64,000 nt of DNA from assembly GCA_019155185.1 (NCBI GenBank), contig CM032811.1, positions 2,472,287 to 2,536,286 on the forward strand. Direction: 5' to 3'. Below the pieces are notes generated by a model. That model worked only from the letters and a program-made list of their open reading frames with translations, was not told the DNA's origin and ran no database searches. Of the stretch, positions 24,486 through 36,627 are shown one piece after another. The position numbers were made by a program, and so were the translations under genes. This DNA comes from Beaufortia kweichowensis. Taxonomy: Eukaryota; Chordata; Actinopteri; Cypriniformes; Gastromyzontidae. Numbering within the stretch: the first letter of the stretch is position 1; each line of letters opens with the position of its first letter.

Positions 24486-25177
24486 GGGTAGACCAGGTAC
24501 AGTTGGTACACTTTTTGCTTTCACCGTTACCACACTAAAACTTAGGGACTGAAAAGAAGTGAAAAGAAGTGATTTTTCATATGACATTTCCTTTACTTTT
24601 CCTTTACTAAAATATTATTAATTATTAACATCCATAAGTAGGTCATATTTTTCACAATTAGCTCATAAACACAAGAAGCTTTTTTGTTCCAACTGTACCC
24701 ATGTCGGGTACAGTTGGAACAGTACCCTAGTACAGTTGAGACACCCATCCGGAATGCTGTAAAACCTGCCTGACCAATTTATTTCAAATGTAAAATACCT
24801 TTAAAAATAAGAATTCAATAGTTTTTATTTCCATTTAGTATTTTATTTACTTATTTGTTTAGTAAAAAGTTGTTCATTTGTGAAACATTACATTAAGCTT
24901 ATCATTTAACAGTATAATAATAACAGTAAAATAACATTGAACATTTGAAAACAGCAATAATAAAACAGATCAAATGCAAACAATAACCTAATAAACAAAA
25001 TAACAATAAACATAATAAATAAAAACATAACAACAATAGCCTAATAAACAATAAAAACAAAACAAAGGTTATTCAGTCACCTAGGCTATGCAAATATCAC
25101 AGATCAGACTTGTTGTGCACGCAAGTTATTTAAGGTGTTTCAACTGTACCCCTGTACCAACTGTACCTAGTCTACCC
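24486..25177. mobile_element. Non-autonomous DNA transposon (MITE) with TA target duplication
   Basis: The ends are inverted repeats of about 26 nt with one mismatch, starting GGGTAGAC(C/T)AGGTACAG at 24486 and its reverse complement ending at 25177. A TA dinucleotide flanks both ends (24484-24485 and 25178-25179). GTACAGTTG and its complement recur inside (about 24689-24722 and 25141-25163). There is no transposase ORF, so it depends on a partner elsewhere. Confidence 0.75.
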
Positions 25178-25191
25178 TACTATTCTTCTAG

Positions 25192-26240
25192 ATGGCCTGT
25201 TCTGAAGTAATGAACTTCATTAATTATAATTTGTTTCCGGGTTTCGTAGTGCTGTTAAAGGATGTGTTGTTTGGTTTCTACTACACGAGAAAAGCAAAAA
25301 GTGTAAGTGCTATTATTAATTTTTTATTGCTGCTTGGTGTCGGGGGAGCCGAAGCGGCCGAGGCATCCGACTGCCAGCAGCCCTTACCATCAGGGGCTTA
25401 TCTGGTCAAGGATGTCGAAGCCGCCGAGGCATCCGATGACCTACAGCCCATGCCGGCGTGGGCCTACGTGGATCTGCCTGAGGATTCAGAAGATCCACGC
25501 ACCCCGGCAACAGCTGGAGATGTGCTGGCAACATCTCAGACCCTCACGATGGAAATGTGTGTAGTGATCGAGACAAAAACACAACTAGTAAATTCTTATA
25601 TTTTTGACCAAAACTGTCAATGCTCTTTTAAGTTTCCAAATTAAAAAAAATATGAGTTTAAAAACTTTAAAAAACTTTATAAGTTTAAAATTAATATCAT
25701 TGTCTTATCATTGTCTGGTTTGTTGTTTGTTCTTATAAGCTTTTCCACAGAGGCAGGAGGTCGGGCAGACGCAGGACTTTGAGTCCTCTTACCTTCTGGG
25801 CAGGCTGATGGCTGGGTTGTACATCTCAACCCCGGCCTCAGTGGACATTGTCAGTACCCCTGCCAGAGTGAGTTCAACAAATTCTCCATCTTGATTTAGT
25901 GTTTAGTTGTGTATTTAGTGTACTCAAAATACTTTCTATTTTATTTTTAGGGATGATCTTGATATCTTCACATCTTCAGTTAAAGATGTGATGGTGCAGG
26001 ATGTTCCTCTTCCTCCTGGAGATGTAACTCCAGGTTCGGCCAAACACACATGGCTGTCATTAAAAGCACCACTCAAAGAGGCCTCTTTTCTAAAGTAAGT
26101 TGAACATATTCTCTTGATTTATATACAAAAATCTCAGTGCTTGAATGTACTTGTTTGTATTTTTGTATTTTTAGGAAATGCCACTTGGTGGTTCTTGGTG
26201 GTTAGAGGTAGATGTAAGTGCCGCTTTCCAAAGGAACCCA
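25192..26240 (+). other. Possible spliced locus or gene remnant of unknown function
   Basis: Several GC-richer, coding-like blocks lie between splice-like signals. Block A (about 25340-25555) reads as acidic sequence with a doubled EAAEASD motif. Block B (about 25757-25868) follows TTTTCCACAG, reads RQEVGQTQDFESSYLLGRL and on to STPAR, and ends at GTGAGT. Block C (25951-26094) follows TTTATTTTTAG, reads DDLDIFTSSVKDV and on to LKEASFLK, and ends at GTAAGT. A fourth acceptor lies at about 26160-26175. The only open frame of block B does not join block C in phase through the obvious sites, so this may be a decayed gene or a non-coding transcript. I do not recognise the product. Confidence 0.3.
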
Positions 26241-26346
26241 GATCCAGCCACCTTCAGTTTCACACAGGAGACTTGGGTTTTTGAGAAGGCCCCTGCCAAA
26301 CCGGCTTCCCCTTCCTGAGCAGAGATGCAGAGCAACAACAAAAAAA

Positions 26347-26702
26347 GATGACGTCCGAGGACCATCAGCAATCCTGCCGTTACACCAGCAGCAAAAAAAA
26401 AAGATGACGTCCGAGGACCATCAGCAATCCTGGCGTTACACCAGCAGCAAAAAAAAAAAAGATGACGTCTGAGGACCATCAGCAATCCTGCCGTTACACC
26501 AGCAGCAAAAAAAAAAAGATGACGTCCGAGGACCATCAGCAATCCTGGCATTACACCAGCAGCAAAAAAAAAAAGATGATGTCCGAGGACCATCAGCAAT
26601 CCTGCCGTTACACCAGCTGCAAAAAAAAAAGATGACGTCCAAGTACCATCTGCAATCCTGACATCACAGGAGCAGCAAAAAAAAGATCGTCCGAGGACCA
26701 TC
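26347..26702. repeat. Minisatellite, about 57-bp unit, seven copies
   Basis: Unit starts are at 26347, 26403, 26461, 26518, 26575, 26631 and 26685 (spacing 54-58 bp). Each unit holds a poly-A run, then GATGACGTCCGAGGACCATC and a CAGCAATCCTG block; the last two copies are more diverged. Length varies mostly in the poly-A run. Most units contain TGACGTC, a CRE-like word. A long minus-strand ORF across it is a by-product of the near-57-bp period. Confidence 0.9.
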
Positions 26703-26709
26703 TTCATGT

Positions 26710-29700
26710 CAGCATCAAAAAATAAAAAAGTTTAAAGTGAAATCTTGTGGTGAAATCTATGATGATAGCGCATTGGATTTGTGGTAGACTTGTATGACAG
26801 CTTGGCACTTGAAGTCACACGACAGCAGATTGTATTCACTGTTCAGATTAAATTTAAACCAGAAAAGTTATTTCTTGGGACCTGTCACTGTCAGATGTGG
26901 CTTTGCTAAATTGTAATGTACACAGAATCCTGTTGGTTATTTTAACCTGATAACTATCACCGCAGCATTTCTTTTTTAAAACAATCATCTGCATCAGATC
27001 GTGACTGAATGTCTCTTCTAGAATTAATAGATCTTAACAGAGTGCAGCTTTTTACTGCAAATCATTCCATTTCAGTGGATTGATTTGAAAACTTTGTTGC
27101 CTTTAGAGGCGTTACCTAAATAGCCAATAAACTAAACATGTTAATGCAACATTTGGCACATTGTGTCATTTTGATATGACACGTGATCGGCCTCTAAACT
27201 AACATAAGTTTGTCTTATTTCCATGTGTAATAACTGGATTCCCGAGAACACCGAGTCCAGCAGAAGTACTCATCCCAGCTCTGGTTCAGACTGATTCTCA
27301 GTCTCATACCAACAAATGAAAAGCACAGATGAACCCTGTGTCAACCAGAAGGTAATGAAAATCATCAATGATCACTGCACATCAGAAGGTCTTATGTGGC
27401 TGGAACAACAGGGTAAGTAAATAAGGACAAAACTTTCATTTTTGGGTGAACTAACCCTTTAAACCTGACATCAACTGTACCATAACTTTCGTTTTTTAAC
27501 CTCAAATTGTGCTGAAAATGATGTCGTGTTACTGAAAGGCGGAACCTCCATCGCTAAAGCGACCGTATTGCTATTTACCGTATACTAATACCACGGACAC
27601 ATCTTGTTAACATCTAATATCTTTGATTTCAAACATAAATACATAAATTGTCATCCTGTACAATAAAATTCTTACTTTGTTGACAGCATAAGAAACAATA
27701 GCTTACAAGAACAATCAATACTCTATAATAGAATACACAAAATAACGAGAACAAACAAAACTGGCTCGGTTATGCTGTTTTACTCTTTGTTCTTTTGGTT
27801 TTTGTTTTTCTTTTATTGTGGAAAAAGCTGGCCATCGGACTGCTCACGTGAACGGAAATATCGCCAACCAAACCCCTTTTTACAGAGACATTAGCATTAG
27901 TGTATTCTGTCAGTTTATGTCTGTCTTAGTTGCCGTAGATATTGCATGACTGATTATTAAATGTTCAACAAATAATAATTTTTATTTAATTAGAAATAAG
28001 GTCTTTACCTTATTAAGGAGCAGAGAACATTCTGCCATCGATCTATCCCAGCAACTTGTATTTTCTGTTCTTTACACTTTATTACTATCCTTTAGCTTTT
28101 TAGTATTATTTAGTAGTAGTGCTTGTTATTCTTATGTTTTTTGTTAATAAATTCTGTTTTATTACGACTTCGTCTTCCTTGTTTTGATAATACAGTATAA
28201 GGCTCAACTAGTTAGCAAGAATCTCACAGAATCATCCAGTTTTAACTTTATTTTCATTAAAAACAGGAGGTGTTTGTACAACTTTAATTCAGTGAATATG
28301 CTTTGTATCACGTTATTGTTTTTTGTATCAGTTATTTATGTGGTAGAATCGAGTGATGTGTATTAATCTGCTGTTTTTCTTTGTTCTTTCAAAATAGATT
28401 TGGGTCTATTTAATTACTTCAAAACTACACTGCACTAGTATTCAACATTACGCATTTACCACACCTTTTTAAACATTTTTAAAAAAGTAAATTTTCTCAG
28501 CTTTATAAAGACACCTTATTATATGTGTAATCAGAAAAGCCTAAATTTTGCCTAATTTTCTCCCAACTTCCCAGTAATAACAAACAATATTAATTGTGCC
28601 AGCACTATGCTCGAATCTTTTATGGTTCCCCTGTATTCTAGAGATCCAATTCGGACTGGTTTCCCTTTTCGATAATGACATCTGTAACATCTGTAACCTC
28701 CCCAGAGTACAGAATGAATCTATTTTACATGTTTTCCTGAAAGATACAAGCTTTATTTCTCTTTCGGTGCCAGTTGCCCCAGAAGTGTTGGAATGCTTTT
28801 ACCAGCTTTTTAAGGCTTGTTTTATCGGGTGGGGTGTCAGGAGTGGATTTGCTTTGATCTTTAAAAGTTTTAGACGTTTAAAGAACTGGTGTGATATACG
28901 AGTCCAAAAAATTATTATAATTAAGATATGTTATGTGAGAAGGTTAAAACCTTGATCTTGGAGGATATTTATTCAGGACTTTTCGGGGTACATTTTGATA
29001 TATTTACCACTGTGTATGATCTGCCTTCAGATGTTACACAAGTCCGAAACAACCTGCATGTGAATTTTCATTGTAGTAAGATTATTATACCCCAGTCTAA
29101 AGTTTCAGTTGGGGTTTCCTTTAAATATTTTTTTTTTACAAAATCTCTGATCCCTTCTAAAGGGTTCAAATCTACACAATCTTTCATTCTGGTGTAAGGT
29201 ACATTGTGCTCATTATCACAAAATAAAACATTGACAGGGGTATAAGAAATGCATAAAGCTACGTAGGAATATGTTTTCCTGGTCTATATAGTCCATATAC
29301 TGTTTTGACCAATCAGAATCAAGTATTTCATAGAGCTGTATAATAACATTGGGAAACCTTTTTTCTGCATTACATGGATTTAAGTGTTGTGCCCAGCCAA
29401 ACAGCGCCTCTGACTTCCGATTATGATGAAATTTCCTTAGAAGACTAGTTTAGGATTGGTGAATATAACCTACCACCAGTTATTAGATATTGTGATTCAA
29501 ATGTATGTAAAGAAAAACAAAATGAATGTAGATCAAAATGACAAATCAAACATTGGATGAAGTATACGAAAAACTCTAAAATGCATACATAAAATTTAAT
29601 TTTATGTTTTATTTTTTAATTTAATTTTAATTAAATTAAATTTTTTGCATACATAAACTAAAATTACAGCTCATGCTATCACATGGATTCAGAAACTTCA

Positions 29701-29714
29701 AGTTAAATTATTTT
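26710..29714. other. Intergenic DNA with dispersed repeat fragments
   Basis: No supported gene. A stretch at about 27462-27560 resembles one at about 37785-37880 (shared TGTACCATAAC and AACCTCCAT words), so both probably come from the same repeat family. Weak protein-like fragments at 28596-29197 may be old retroelement DNA but cannot be assigned. Confidence 0.4.
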
Positions 29715-29850
29715 CAAGTTTATTTGTGTAGCGCTTTAACAATGTAGCACTGTTTCAAAGCAGCTTTACAGCAGAATAAACAGAATGACAAGCAGGGAAA
29801 TATAAATGCTCATTTAATATGTAATATCAGTAATATTTAATATCAGCAGT

Positions 29851-30590
29851 GTCCGCTCACTCGTTCCCTCGTTCACTCATCCCTATAGAGTGTATGGCAG
29901 TTGAGTGCACTATATTAGCAAAGAGTGAACAAAAACCAGTAAGCGAATTCGGACGCTGACGTAAATAGCATGCGCCAGAGTGCACGGACAATTTCGCCAT
30001 TAACATACGCCTTCCCATCTGTAATATTAGATTGTTTGTCTTTATTAATTGTGTGTCACTGTTCACTTGTCACGTTTATTGTATTATTTGATATTAAAAA
30101 GGGGGGAAAACACGCTTGTCATGTTTATTTATTTTGTATTATATTTAAAAATAAGGGAGAATAAAAACAACTATCCATCACATTTATTTGTTCATACAGT
30201 ATAAATATATAACACAGAATATTAATATAATTTGTATATGAAAAATAATATGTGAAATAACGATCAATAAGAACTTACACAAGTGTAAGTTCATATGTTA
30301 TTTGATAGATCATACGTTATTTTAAAACATTATTTTGGCGGGTTTCCAGTCACAGTACCCAGCCTCCAATGTTGCTATCCGCCATATTTCTTTTTCTTTT
30401 ACGCTCTATCGCCGCCTCGCGTTGGATTTTGGGAAATGGCGCTTCAACCATCAGAGAGGATTGTGGGTAAAAAGTAGTGAACGAATGTAGGGAATAAACC
30501 CGTTCACTCAGAATTCGGACGGCACTACAAAATGGCCGACACATGATATAGTGCACTATATAGGGGATAGGGAGCGGTTTTGGAAACACC
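29851..30590. mobile_element. Probable MITE nested in the L2 LINE
   Basis: Outer parts are inverted versions of each other. The left part has CCCTATAGAGTG, GAGTGCACTATAT and GAATTCGGACG. The right part has GAATTCGGACGGCACTAC and then GTGCACTATATAGGGGATA. The centre has no coding signal. Exact ends and target duplication could not be fixed. Confidence 0.5.
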
Positions 30591-31064
30591 ATAGGTAGTA
30601 GTTAAAAGGCTAATATTATACAATAAAGGATTGTTTAGCCGGGGATGACTGAATTGACTGAGTGCAACTATAACATCAAACTGCTGACATAGACAGAAAA
30701 GTAGTTAATTAGTCAAAAAGTTACATAGTTAAAGAGATTAGCATAAACTACTGTTAATAAAATACTGTTTAGCATTATCATTAACGTAGTAACTAGCATT
30801 AGCATTAGCTAAAATGAGTGCAGGTTCTCCTTGGGGGGGTGAGGTGGGGTTGCCTCCTTCTAATGGATCCAACGTCAGGTCAGGGTATGGACTGGATGCA
30901 ACCTCGGAATAATAAGAAACAAACAAACTTGGAGCAAAATACTGTTTCACACCCTTAGATGCAACAAGTACATCAGATTGTTAGGGAAGTGTTCCCGGTT
31001 CCAGTTGGCCTAATTAATGCAGTCTAACAATCCCTTAGGGAATTTGTGTTAGATAACTGTTGGA

Positions 31065-31566
31065 CTATGTGTATGCTATGTTAAAGAGATAGGTCTTTAA
31101 TCTAGATTTAAACTGAGAGTGTGTGTCTGCCTCCCGCACAGCACTAGGAAGACTATTCCAAAGTTTAGGTGCTAAATAGGAGAATGCTCTACCATCACCA
31201 CTTGATTTAGAAATTCTAGGTATTACCAAAAGGCCAGAGTCCTGAGAGCGTAATGGACGTGAGGGACTGTAATGTATTAGGAGTTCACTCAGGTACTGAG
31301 GAGCTAAACCATGAAGAGCCTTATAAGTAGTCAGTAAGATCTTAAAGTTAATACGTTGCGTAATGGGTAACCAGTGGTGTTGACAGTACTGGGCTGATAT
31401 GTTCAAACTTTTTTGTTCTTGTGAGAACTCTAGCCGCTGCATTTTGAACTAGTTGGAGCTTTTGTAATAGGCTAGCTGGGCAGCCACCTAATAATGCATT
31501 GCAGTAATCCAGTTTGGACGTCATGAAAGCGTGAACTAACTTTTCTGCACTCGATAGTGACAGCAT
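31065..31566 (-). pseudogene. C-terminal part of LINE (L2-like) reverse transcriptase, frameshifted
   Basis: Two overlapping minus-strand frames make one family-typical sequence. The upstream piece (31566 downward) reads KLDYCNALLGGCPASLLQKL and then VQNAAARVLT. The downstream piece ends at 31065 and includes HWLPITQRINFKILLTTYKA, LHGLAPQYLSELL, then APKLWNSLP and FKSRLKTYLF. The frame changes near 31375-31390. This is the region after the RT catalytic core; the YxDD core is not present. It is part of the truncated L2 copy. Confidence 0.8.
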
Positions 31567-31606
31567 ATGACGCAGTTTAGATATGTTAACTAGTAAGAAT
31601 ATTGTC

Positions 31607-34307
31607 TGTTAAATAGAGGTTAAGGCAATGCATTCTGCTAAATGATTGCCTCCAACAATTTATATAAACTATTGTCAAAAAAAAAAGAATACATATACAG
31701 TATATTCATCATAGTCAACGTATTAATGTTTGCATCATCAAAAAGGTAAACACACATATTACAGTATGTATATTTCCTGTGCCACTATTTACGCATCAGC
31801 TAAAGACGAAACTGAAAGCTTTTTCCTATTAAACACAGAGGGCCAGTGTTTCCATTGTCTTTGAGAAAGCACCGATCTTTCCTCCAATGACCCTGGCTGC
31901 CTAGCAACCCTCACTCCATACCTTCTCCAGTATCGGTCATGTGATGTGAGTTTCAGAGGAATCACTGTTGTGAACAGAGCTAAGTTTCTCTGGGAATAGT
32001 TGACTTTTGAACAGAAAGAAGTCTGTGAATGGTTCTAGATTGAGCCTGATAACAGAGACTGTGGTGCACAGACACCAGACATACTATTTAGAATTCACTA
32101 AATATTTGGATAACTAGTTCGTTAATTTTGGTAATAATTTGAATTGAAACAAAAGATCATTACTATGTCCTGTTAAATACAGTAATATTAGGGCTCTGTA
32201 AGGTTTTTTTTCTGTGTGAAATTAATTTTGTTTGCTTGTCAGAACTGATATGTAGAAATAATAGGCCTATAAAGTTGGCTCATGTCATCTTCAGATATGT
32301 AAATCCCCAAATCTAAAATTCTAAACAAATTAAACAGGCCAACAGGGTGATCAGGATAGATTGTATCTTACAGTACATTATGTTTGACCACAAAATGGAC
32401 CAATCTGCATTTACTGGGTATGTAAGCATCTCATAAAGATTTCAGCATGTGAGCATATTAAGTATATAAAAGATCTAAGCTCTATTTGTTCGTTAAATAA
32501 AACTAAACATTACAAATCTGAAAACAAAGTAAGACTTTAAAGACTTTTCATTACAATTACTATTTACTCAACATTGTGTACACTGTGACACTTACCAAAA
32601 ATACCAAAAAGTTTCAGGGATAAAATACAATATTTATTTTTTTAAATACAGGTGACATTCCCTGTAAAGTGATATGTTAAAGCATGTGTCATCCATATGA
32701 GACCCTGTTCAATATTTTAAGCTGCAGCTGTTCGACGTTGTTGGAAGATGCTTCTCTATGAAGGTAATTGAATCATTTATTACTTCAAGTTACACAGCAG
32801 AATAATTAAATACTGTATAGCTTCTGGCAGTGAAGATTTTTGCATGCCCATTTTTTGACTTGGTAAAACAAACGATTATAATCAAGATTATTTGTTTCAC
32901 TCCATGTTCTTTCTGTTGAGTCCGGTCCATGCCAACATATGCCACCTCTACTTGTTAGGTGATCTGTTGGTGATTACAGGCGTGTATTGGAGGTAATGCA
33001 ACCCATGACTCAAGTATCAGGTTTTCTTTAGCATAAATGCCAGTCATCATGGTGTCATCCAATAAACTAGATCTAAAGCCTTTACGAAGCATCTACTTTA
33101 TACATCTGCAGTAAATACAAAATCCACAGTTTACCATAAAATAATTTGTTAATACGTTATAATAGAAATTAATATATGTGTTTCTGATCAGCAAAATTAT
33201 GGGCACCATAGGACAAAATTACAGATACTAACATTTATTCTGCCCCAATGCTCACAATACATCAAGTGCTTAAACTTCCATCCATTTCAACTCTCCTTCC
33301 ACAATTCTGTCTCACAACAGGCCTTGTGTGTCTATTGTACTCGTATAGCTTGGAAACAAGAAAGTTTACAGGTTTTTAATTATTTATTTTCATTTAAGAT
33401 TATGCATTTAAGGGAATGGAAATATAGTACAATAAGAATAATTTTACAAGGTTGATTTAGCAACATTGTTAATGCAATTCCATTTAAAAATGTAGTCCTT
33501 AAAAAGTAGTCCTCAAACAGATTGAATGAAGATACTGTATAAATAAGTATGACAACAAATTAACAAATTACATAACATTTACGTAACATTTACAACAAAT
33601 ACACAACACATGTAAAAATTTTACAATATTGAGTCAAAATTGTTTAGTTTAATAACAGTTTGAAAACACACAGAACATTGTCCTAAACCTAAATCAACCT
33701 AGTGCAACAAGTCCAAATCATTCAAAATAGATATATAGCAATGAACAGTAAATAATAATGTAGCATAAAATGTACTTATTTTTACATCAACAAGATTTTT
33801 TATTCTTCAATGTAGTTTACTTGGTCCTGCATTGTGACAAATAGATTTTAAAGGTACAAAGATTCCACAAAGTCTCTCCAGTACTACCATTTCATAAAAG
33901 CTGCATGAATAATAATTATAAAAGATTTAGCAAAATTCAGTATGAAATATTTTGGATGTATATCAGCATATCAGACTGCAACTTCCCAAAGTACTTCATT
34001 CTCAAATGTAAGGCCAGCTCTATACACCTAACTTAAACTAGAAAGCCATGCTTTGTTGAAAATTCATTTGAGAGTAACAATCCTACTGATCCATATGGTC
34101 ATTTCAGACCGTCACCATAATGTCCATTTTAATGTATCTTAAAAGCATCCTTACATAGATACCATCAGTACAAACATAAATACCAACAGATCAAACCTCA
34201 TCTTCATCAGACAAATTCCCTCATCATGGAATCTTCATCTGAAAAAACAACACCCCTGTATATCCAACATTTCATTAGTCATTTCAGAGTTCGTTTTTGT
34301 TATTTTT
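31607..34307. other. Intergenic DNA and probable 3' UTR of the first claudin
   Basis: No gene or clear repeat is seen. The stretch just below 34308 is probably the 3' UTR of the minus-strand claudin. A minus-strand AATAAA (plus TTTATT) at 33799-33804 is one candidate poly(A) signal among several. Confidence 0.4.
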
Positions 34308-34955
34308 TCATACATAGTCTCTTCTATCATAACCACCACCAGCTGTGGAGCGAGACGCAGGGTATGGCATTCTAGACGGGTTGTATTTTTTCTCCTGTGG
34401 AGGGCAGGAACAACAAAGCAAAGAGCCCCCCATGATCAAGAGTGCAGCGGCTGCCCAGCCAATGTAAAGCGCTGCTCCCAGCTCCCGTCTCTGAGCATCA
34501 GAAAGCAAAGGGTTGTAGAAGTCCCTGATGATACTGTTGGCAGACCAAGACACGGGAATCAACTCCATTAGCCCGGCCACGATAAAGAGAACACCTCCTA
34601 GGATCATGACTTTAGCTTTGGACGACTCATCTTCAATGCAGTTGGTGCACTTTGCTCCTCCGATGGACACTAATACAGCCAGGACGGTGAGAAGGATAGA
34701 GATCACGGTCAGGGCTCGAGCCGCCTGGAGGTCCTGTGAAAGGGCCAGCATAGAGTCATAGACTTTACACTGCATCTGTCCGGTGCTCTGGACCACACAG
34801 GACATCCACAAACCATCCCAGATGATCTGAGCTGTCACGATATTGGAGCCTATGAAGGCTGTGACCCTCCACATGGGGAGAGCGCAAGCCACGATGGCCA
34901 ACAGCCAGCCGAGCACGCATAGCACAATGCCTACGAGCTCCAACCCTAAAGACAT
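34308..34955 (-). CDS. Claudin (claudin-3/4/6-like), intronless, 215 aa
   Basis: Full-length four-pass tight-junction protein. TM1 is at about residues 8-27, TM2 about 80-102, TM3 about 116-138 and TM4 about 160-183. The first extracellular loop has the claudin signature W29...GLW (48-50), C53 and C63. The QMQCKVYDSMLAL and DLQAARAL blocks are typical of the claudin-3/4 group. The second loop has RDFYNPLL. The tail ends in YDRRDYV, a PDZ-binding end for ZO proteins. The start MSLGLEL fits family starts. A TATA box at 35085-35091 (minus) puts the start site about 100 nt upstream of the ATG. It is the first of three minus-strand copies in the cluster. Function, by family knowledge: paracellular barrier or selectivity. 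Orthology to a named fish claudin was not assigned. Confidence 0.95.
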   Translation of the reverse strand: MSLGLELVGIVLCVLGWLLAIVACALPMWRVTAFIGSNIVTAQIIWDGLWMSCVVQSTGQMQCKVYDSMLALSQDLQAARALTVISILLTVLAVLVSIGGAKCTNCIEDESSKAKVMILGGVLFIVAGLMELIPVSWSANSIIRDFYNPLLSDAQRRELGAALYIGWAAAALLIMGGSLLCCSCPPQEKKYNPSRMPYPASRSTAGGGYDRRDYV

Positions 34956-35084
34956 GACTTCTTGAAGGATCTGTGCCAGTTACGTGCTGTGCCAGAGCTG
35001 TGTGTGAAGAGCACCTGCAAGAGAAGCCTAATTTCAGCCAATGCCTCAGAGCAAACGGAGCGCATCTGTGACAAAACAAGTGTC

Positions 35085-35117
35085 CTTTATACCTTACTTC
35101 AGGTAAAGAGGAGGAGT
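35085..35117 (-). promoter_or_regulatory. Core promoter of the claudin at 34308-34955
   Basis: On the minus strand, TATAAAG (35091-35085) lies 26 nt downstream of an ACTCCTCC element (its A at 35117). A start site near 35055 is inferred from usual TATA spacing. The same arrangement recurs at other claudins in the cluster. Confidence 0.6.
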
Positions 35118-35716
35118 CTGATGGAATAGAGACATCACAGAGAGAAAGGGCTTGGTCACCCACAACTTCATACCTAGAAAAGTATGCAGAAATAAGACTG
35201 TAACAGTTTATTTAGCCATCTATGCGCCTGCCAGTGTTTAAATATGGCAAACCATACCAGTCTTTCAACTAATTTTCATTCACGTTTCTTGGTGATATTC
35301 ACATATGACGCTACAGTCAAGATGAATAAGCTTTTGCTAAATTTGCTACAGGAAGTGTCCTCATAAACCATGTTTACTTTGCTATATGCATGTCATTATA
35401 CACTCATGTTTTATGGGGACTTTCATAGACCAAACCTTCACACAAACCTTTCTTTATTTTACATTTTTAATTTATTAATTTATTATTTAAATATTTTTAT
35501 TTGTGATAGTCCGGGGATATGACTTATATTATACAAATATTTGAAAAAGATAGCATTGTTTTTTAGTCCTTGTAGACAAACATTCGGTTGTGTAAGTAGG
35601 ATGTGCTGGTTGGTGTGGTATTTGTTACGCTGTGATTGGACGGCTGAGCAAGTAGTGACATTGACTAGCTGAGTTGACTCTCAATGCCTTGACAAAAACC
35701 ATTAAATGCTGGAACT

Positions 35717-36105
35717 GTACAATTCCATGCCACATATATTTGCAAAAGAAAATAAAGTTTAGCAAAAATAAAGAAAGATTTTCAAAAAAAATTAAGTATT
35801 TGCAAAACAAAATAAAGTACTGAGAGAAAAATGAAAGTTGTGCAAATAAACTTTATAAACTTTACTAGCAATAATTTTGCAGCACATCTTTTCTTTTGCA
35901 ATACCTACTAATTCATTTGCTCAACCATGCGCTTTTGATTCTGTTTTCTCTTTGCGCTTCACTTTTCTTTTGCATTTCACTTTGTGGCATTAATTTTGTG
36001 ACAGTTTCTCCTGCACCTTCCCATGGACTTCATCTCCCAACATCCTTTGCACCTCCTGTCAACCTCCTGTCTGTTCTTTTGTAAATATGTGGTATGGAAT
36101 TGACT
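35717..36105. mobile_element. Inverted-repeat element (MITE-like) upstream of the first claudin
   Basis: Outer arms at about 35717-35748 and 36077-36105 are imperfect reverse complements (AATTCCATGCCACATAT against ATATGTGGTATGGAATT). The interior is built from repeats of TTTGCAAAA and AAATAAAG on the left and their complements (CTTTTGC) on the right. It has no coding capacity. Confidence 0.6.
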
Positions 36106-36627
36106 CCGTAGGGAACTGAGTGCGGAAAAAACACCAGCTGTTGGTGTTTTTTAAAAGCGCTGACAAAATGCTATCTCATCAATGGTATCTCATGTTACTT
36201 GCTGTAGCGTCTTCTTTGTTGTTAATCTAATGTTTCCTGTAATTGGGGTTGTGCTGGATGTATTAGGTAATCTATATTCATCATGTGTTGCATACAATGG
36301 TAATTGTTCTGTAAGGTGTGGGAGGCAGAGGGGCAGTGAGGCCTGTCGGTCTCTTTTGTTTTTGGGTAACCGTTGAAGTGGTGAAGTCGTGGCCATCTGC
36401 TACAAAATCCAAACTGCTATGCCTGTGGTCATCATTTGGTGGAACTGGAGCTGGCTCTGCAAGTCTCTCCTCTCTTCAGGAACCTGAGGATGAGAAATGG
36501 AGACAAAACATTGTCATTGTACTATGTTTGTTTCTGTCTAGCATAACTAATGCAGCTTAAATGTTTAGGCTGTGAAGTGGGCAAAAGCATGGCAAAAGAC
36601 ACGAGTCTTTAGTCTAGACCTAAACTA
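36106..36627. other. Intergenic stretch between two MITEs
   Basis: Short ORFs only; nothing I can name. Confidence 0.4.

Larger units (their letters stand above)
29715..31606 (-). mobile_element. L2-type LINE, 5'-truncated, minus strand, with a nested insertion
   Basis: The 3' tail lies at 29715-29775. Read on plus it is TTTATTTGTGTAGCGCTTT followed by a CAAAGCAGCTTTACAG block, the usual end of fish L2-like LINEs. The C-terminal part of the reverse transcriptase protein lies at 31065-31606. Between them is 3' UTR-like DNA (about 30600-31064), interrupted at about 29850-30590 by MITE-like sequence. The copy is 5'-truncated and frameshifted. Confidence 0.7.

Noticed and set aside
26347..26702. 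Possible CRISPR-like array
   Set aside because: Units are contiguous tandem copies with no unique spacers, in a vertebrate genome; it is a minisatellite.
26171..26707. 178-codon minus-strand ORF with repeated phenylalanine-rich units
   Set aside because: It is produced by the near-57-bp minisatellite and its poly-A runs; there is no start context, splice signal or conserved domain.
28596..29197. Protein-like ORFs of 119 and 89 codons
   Set aside because: Some words resemble old retroelement C-terminal ends, but no domain block is convincing.
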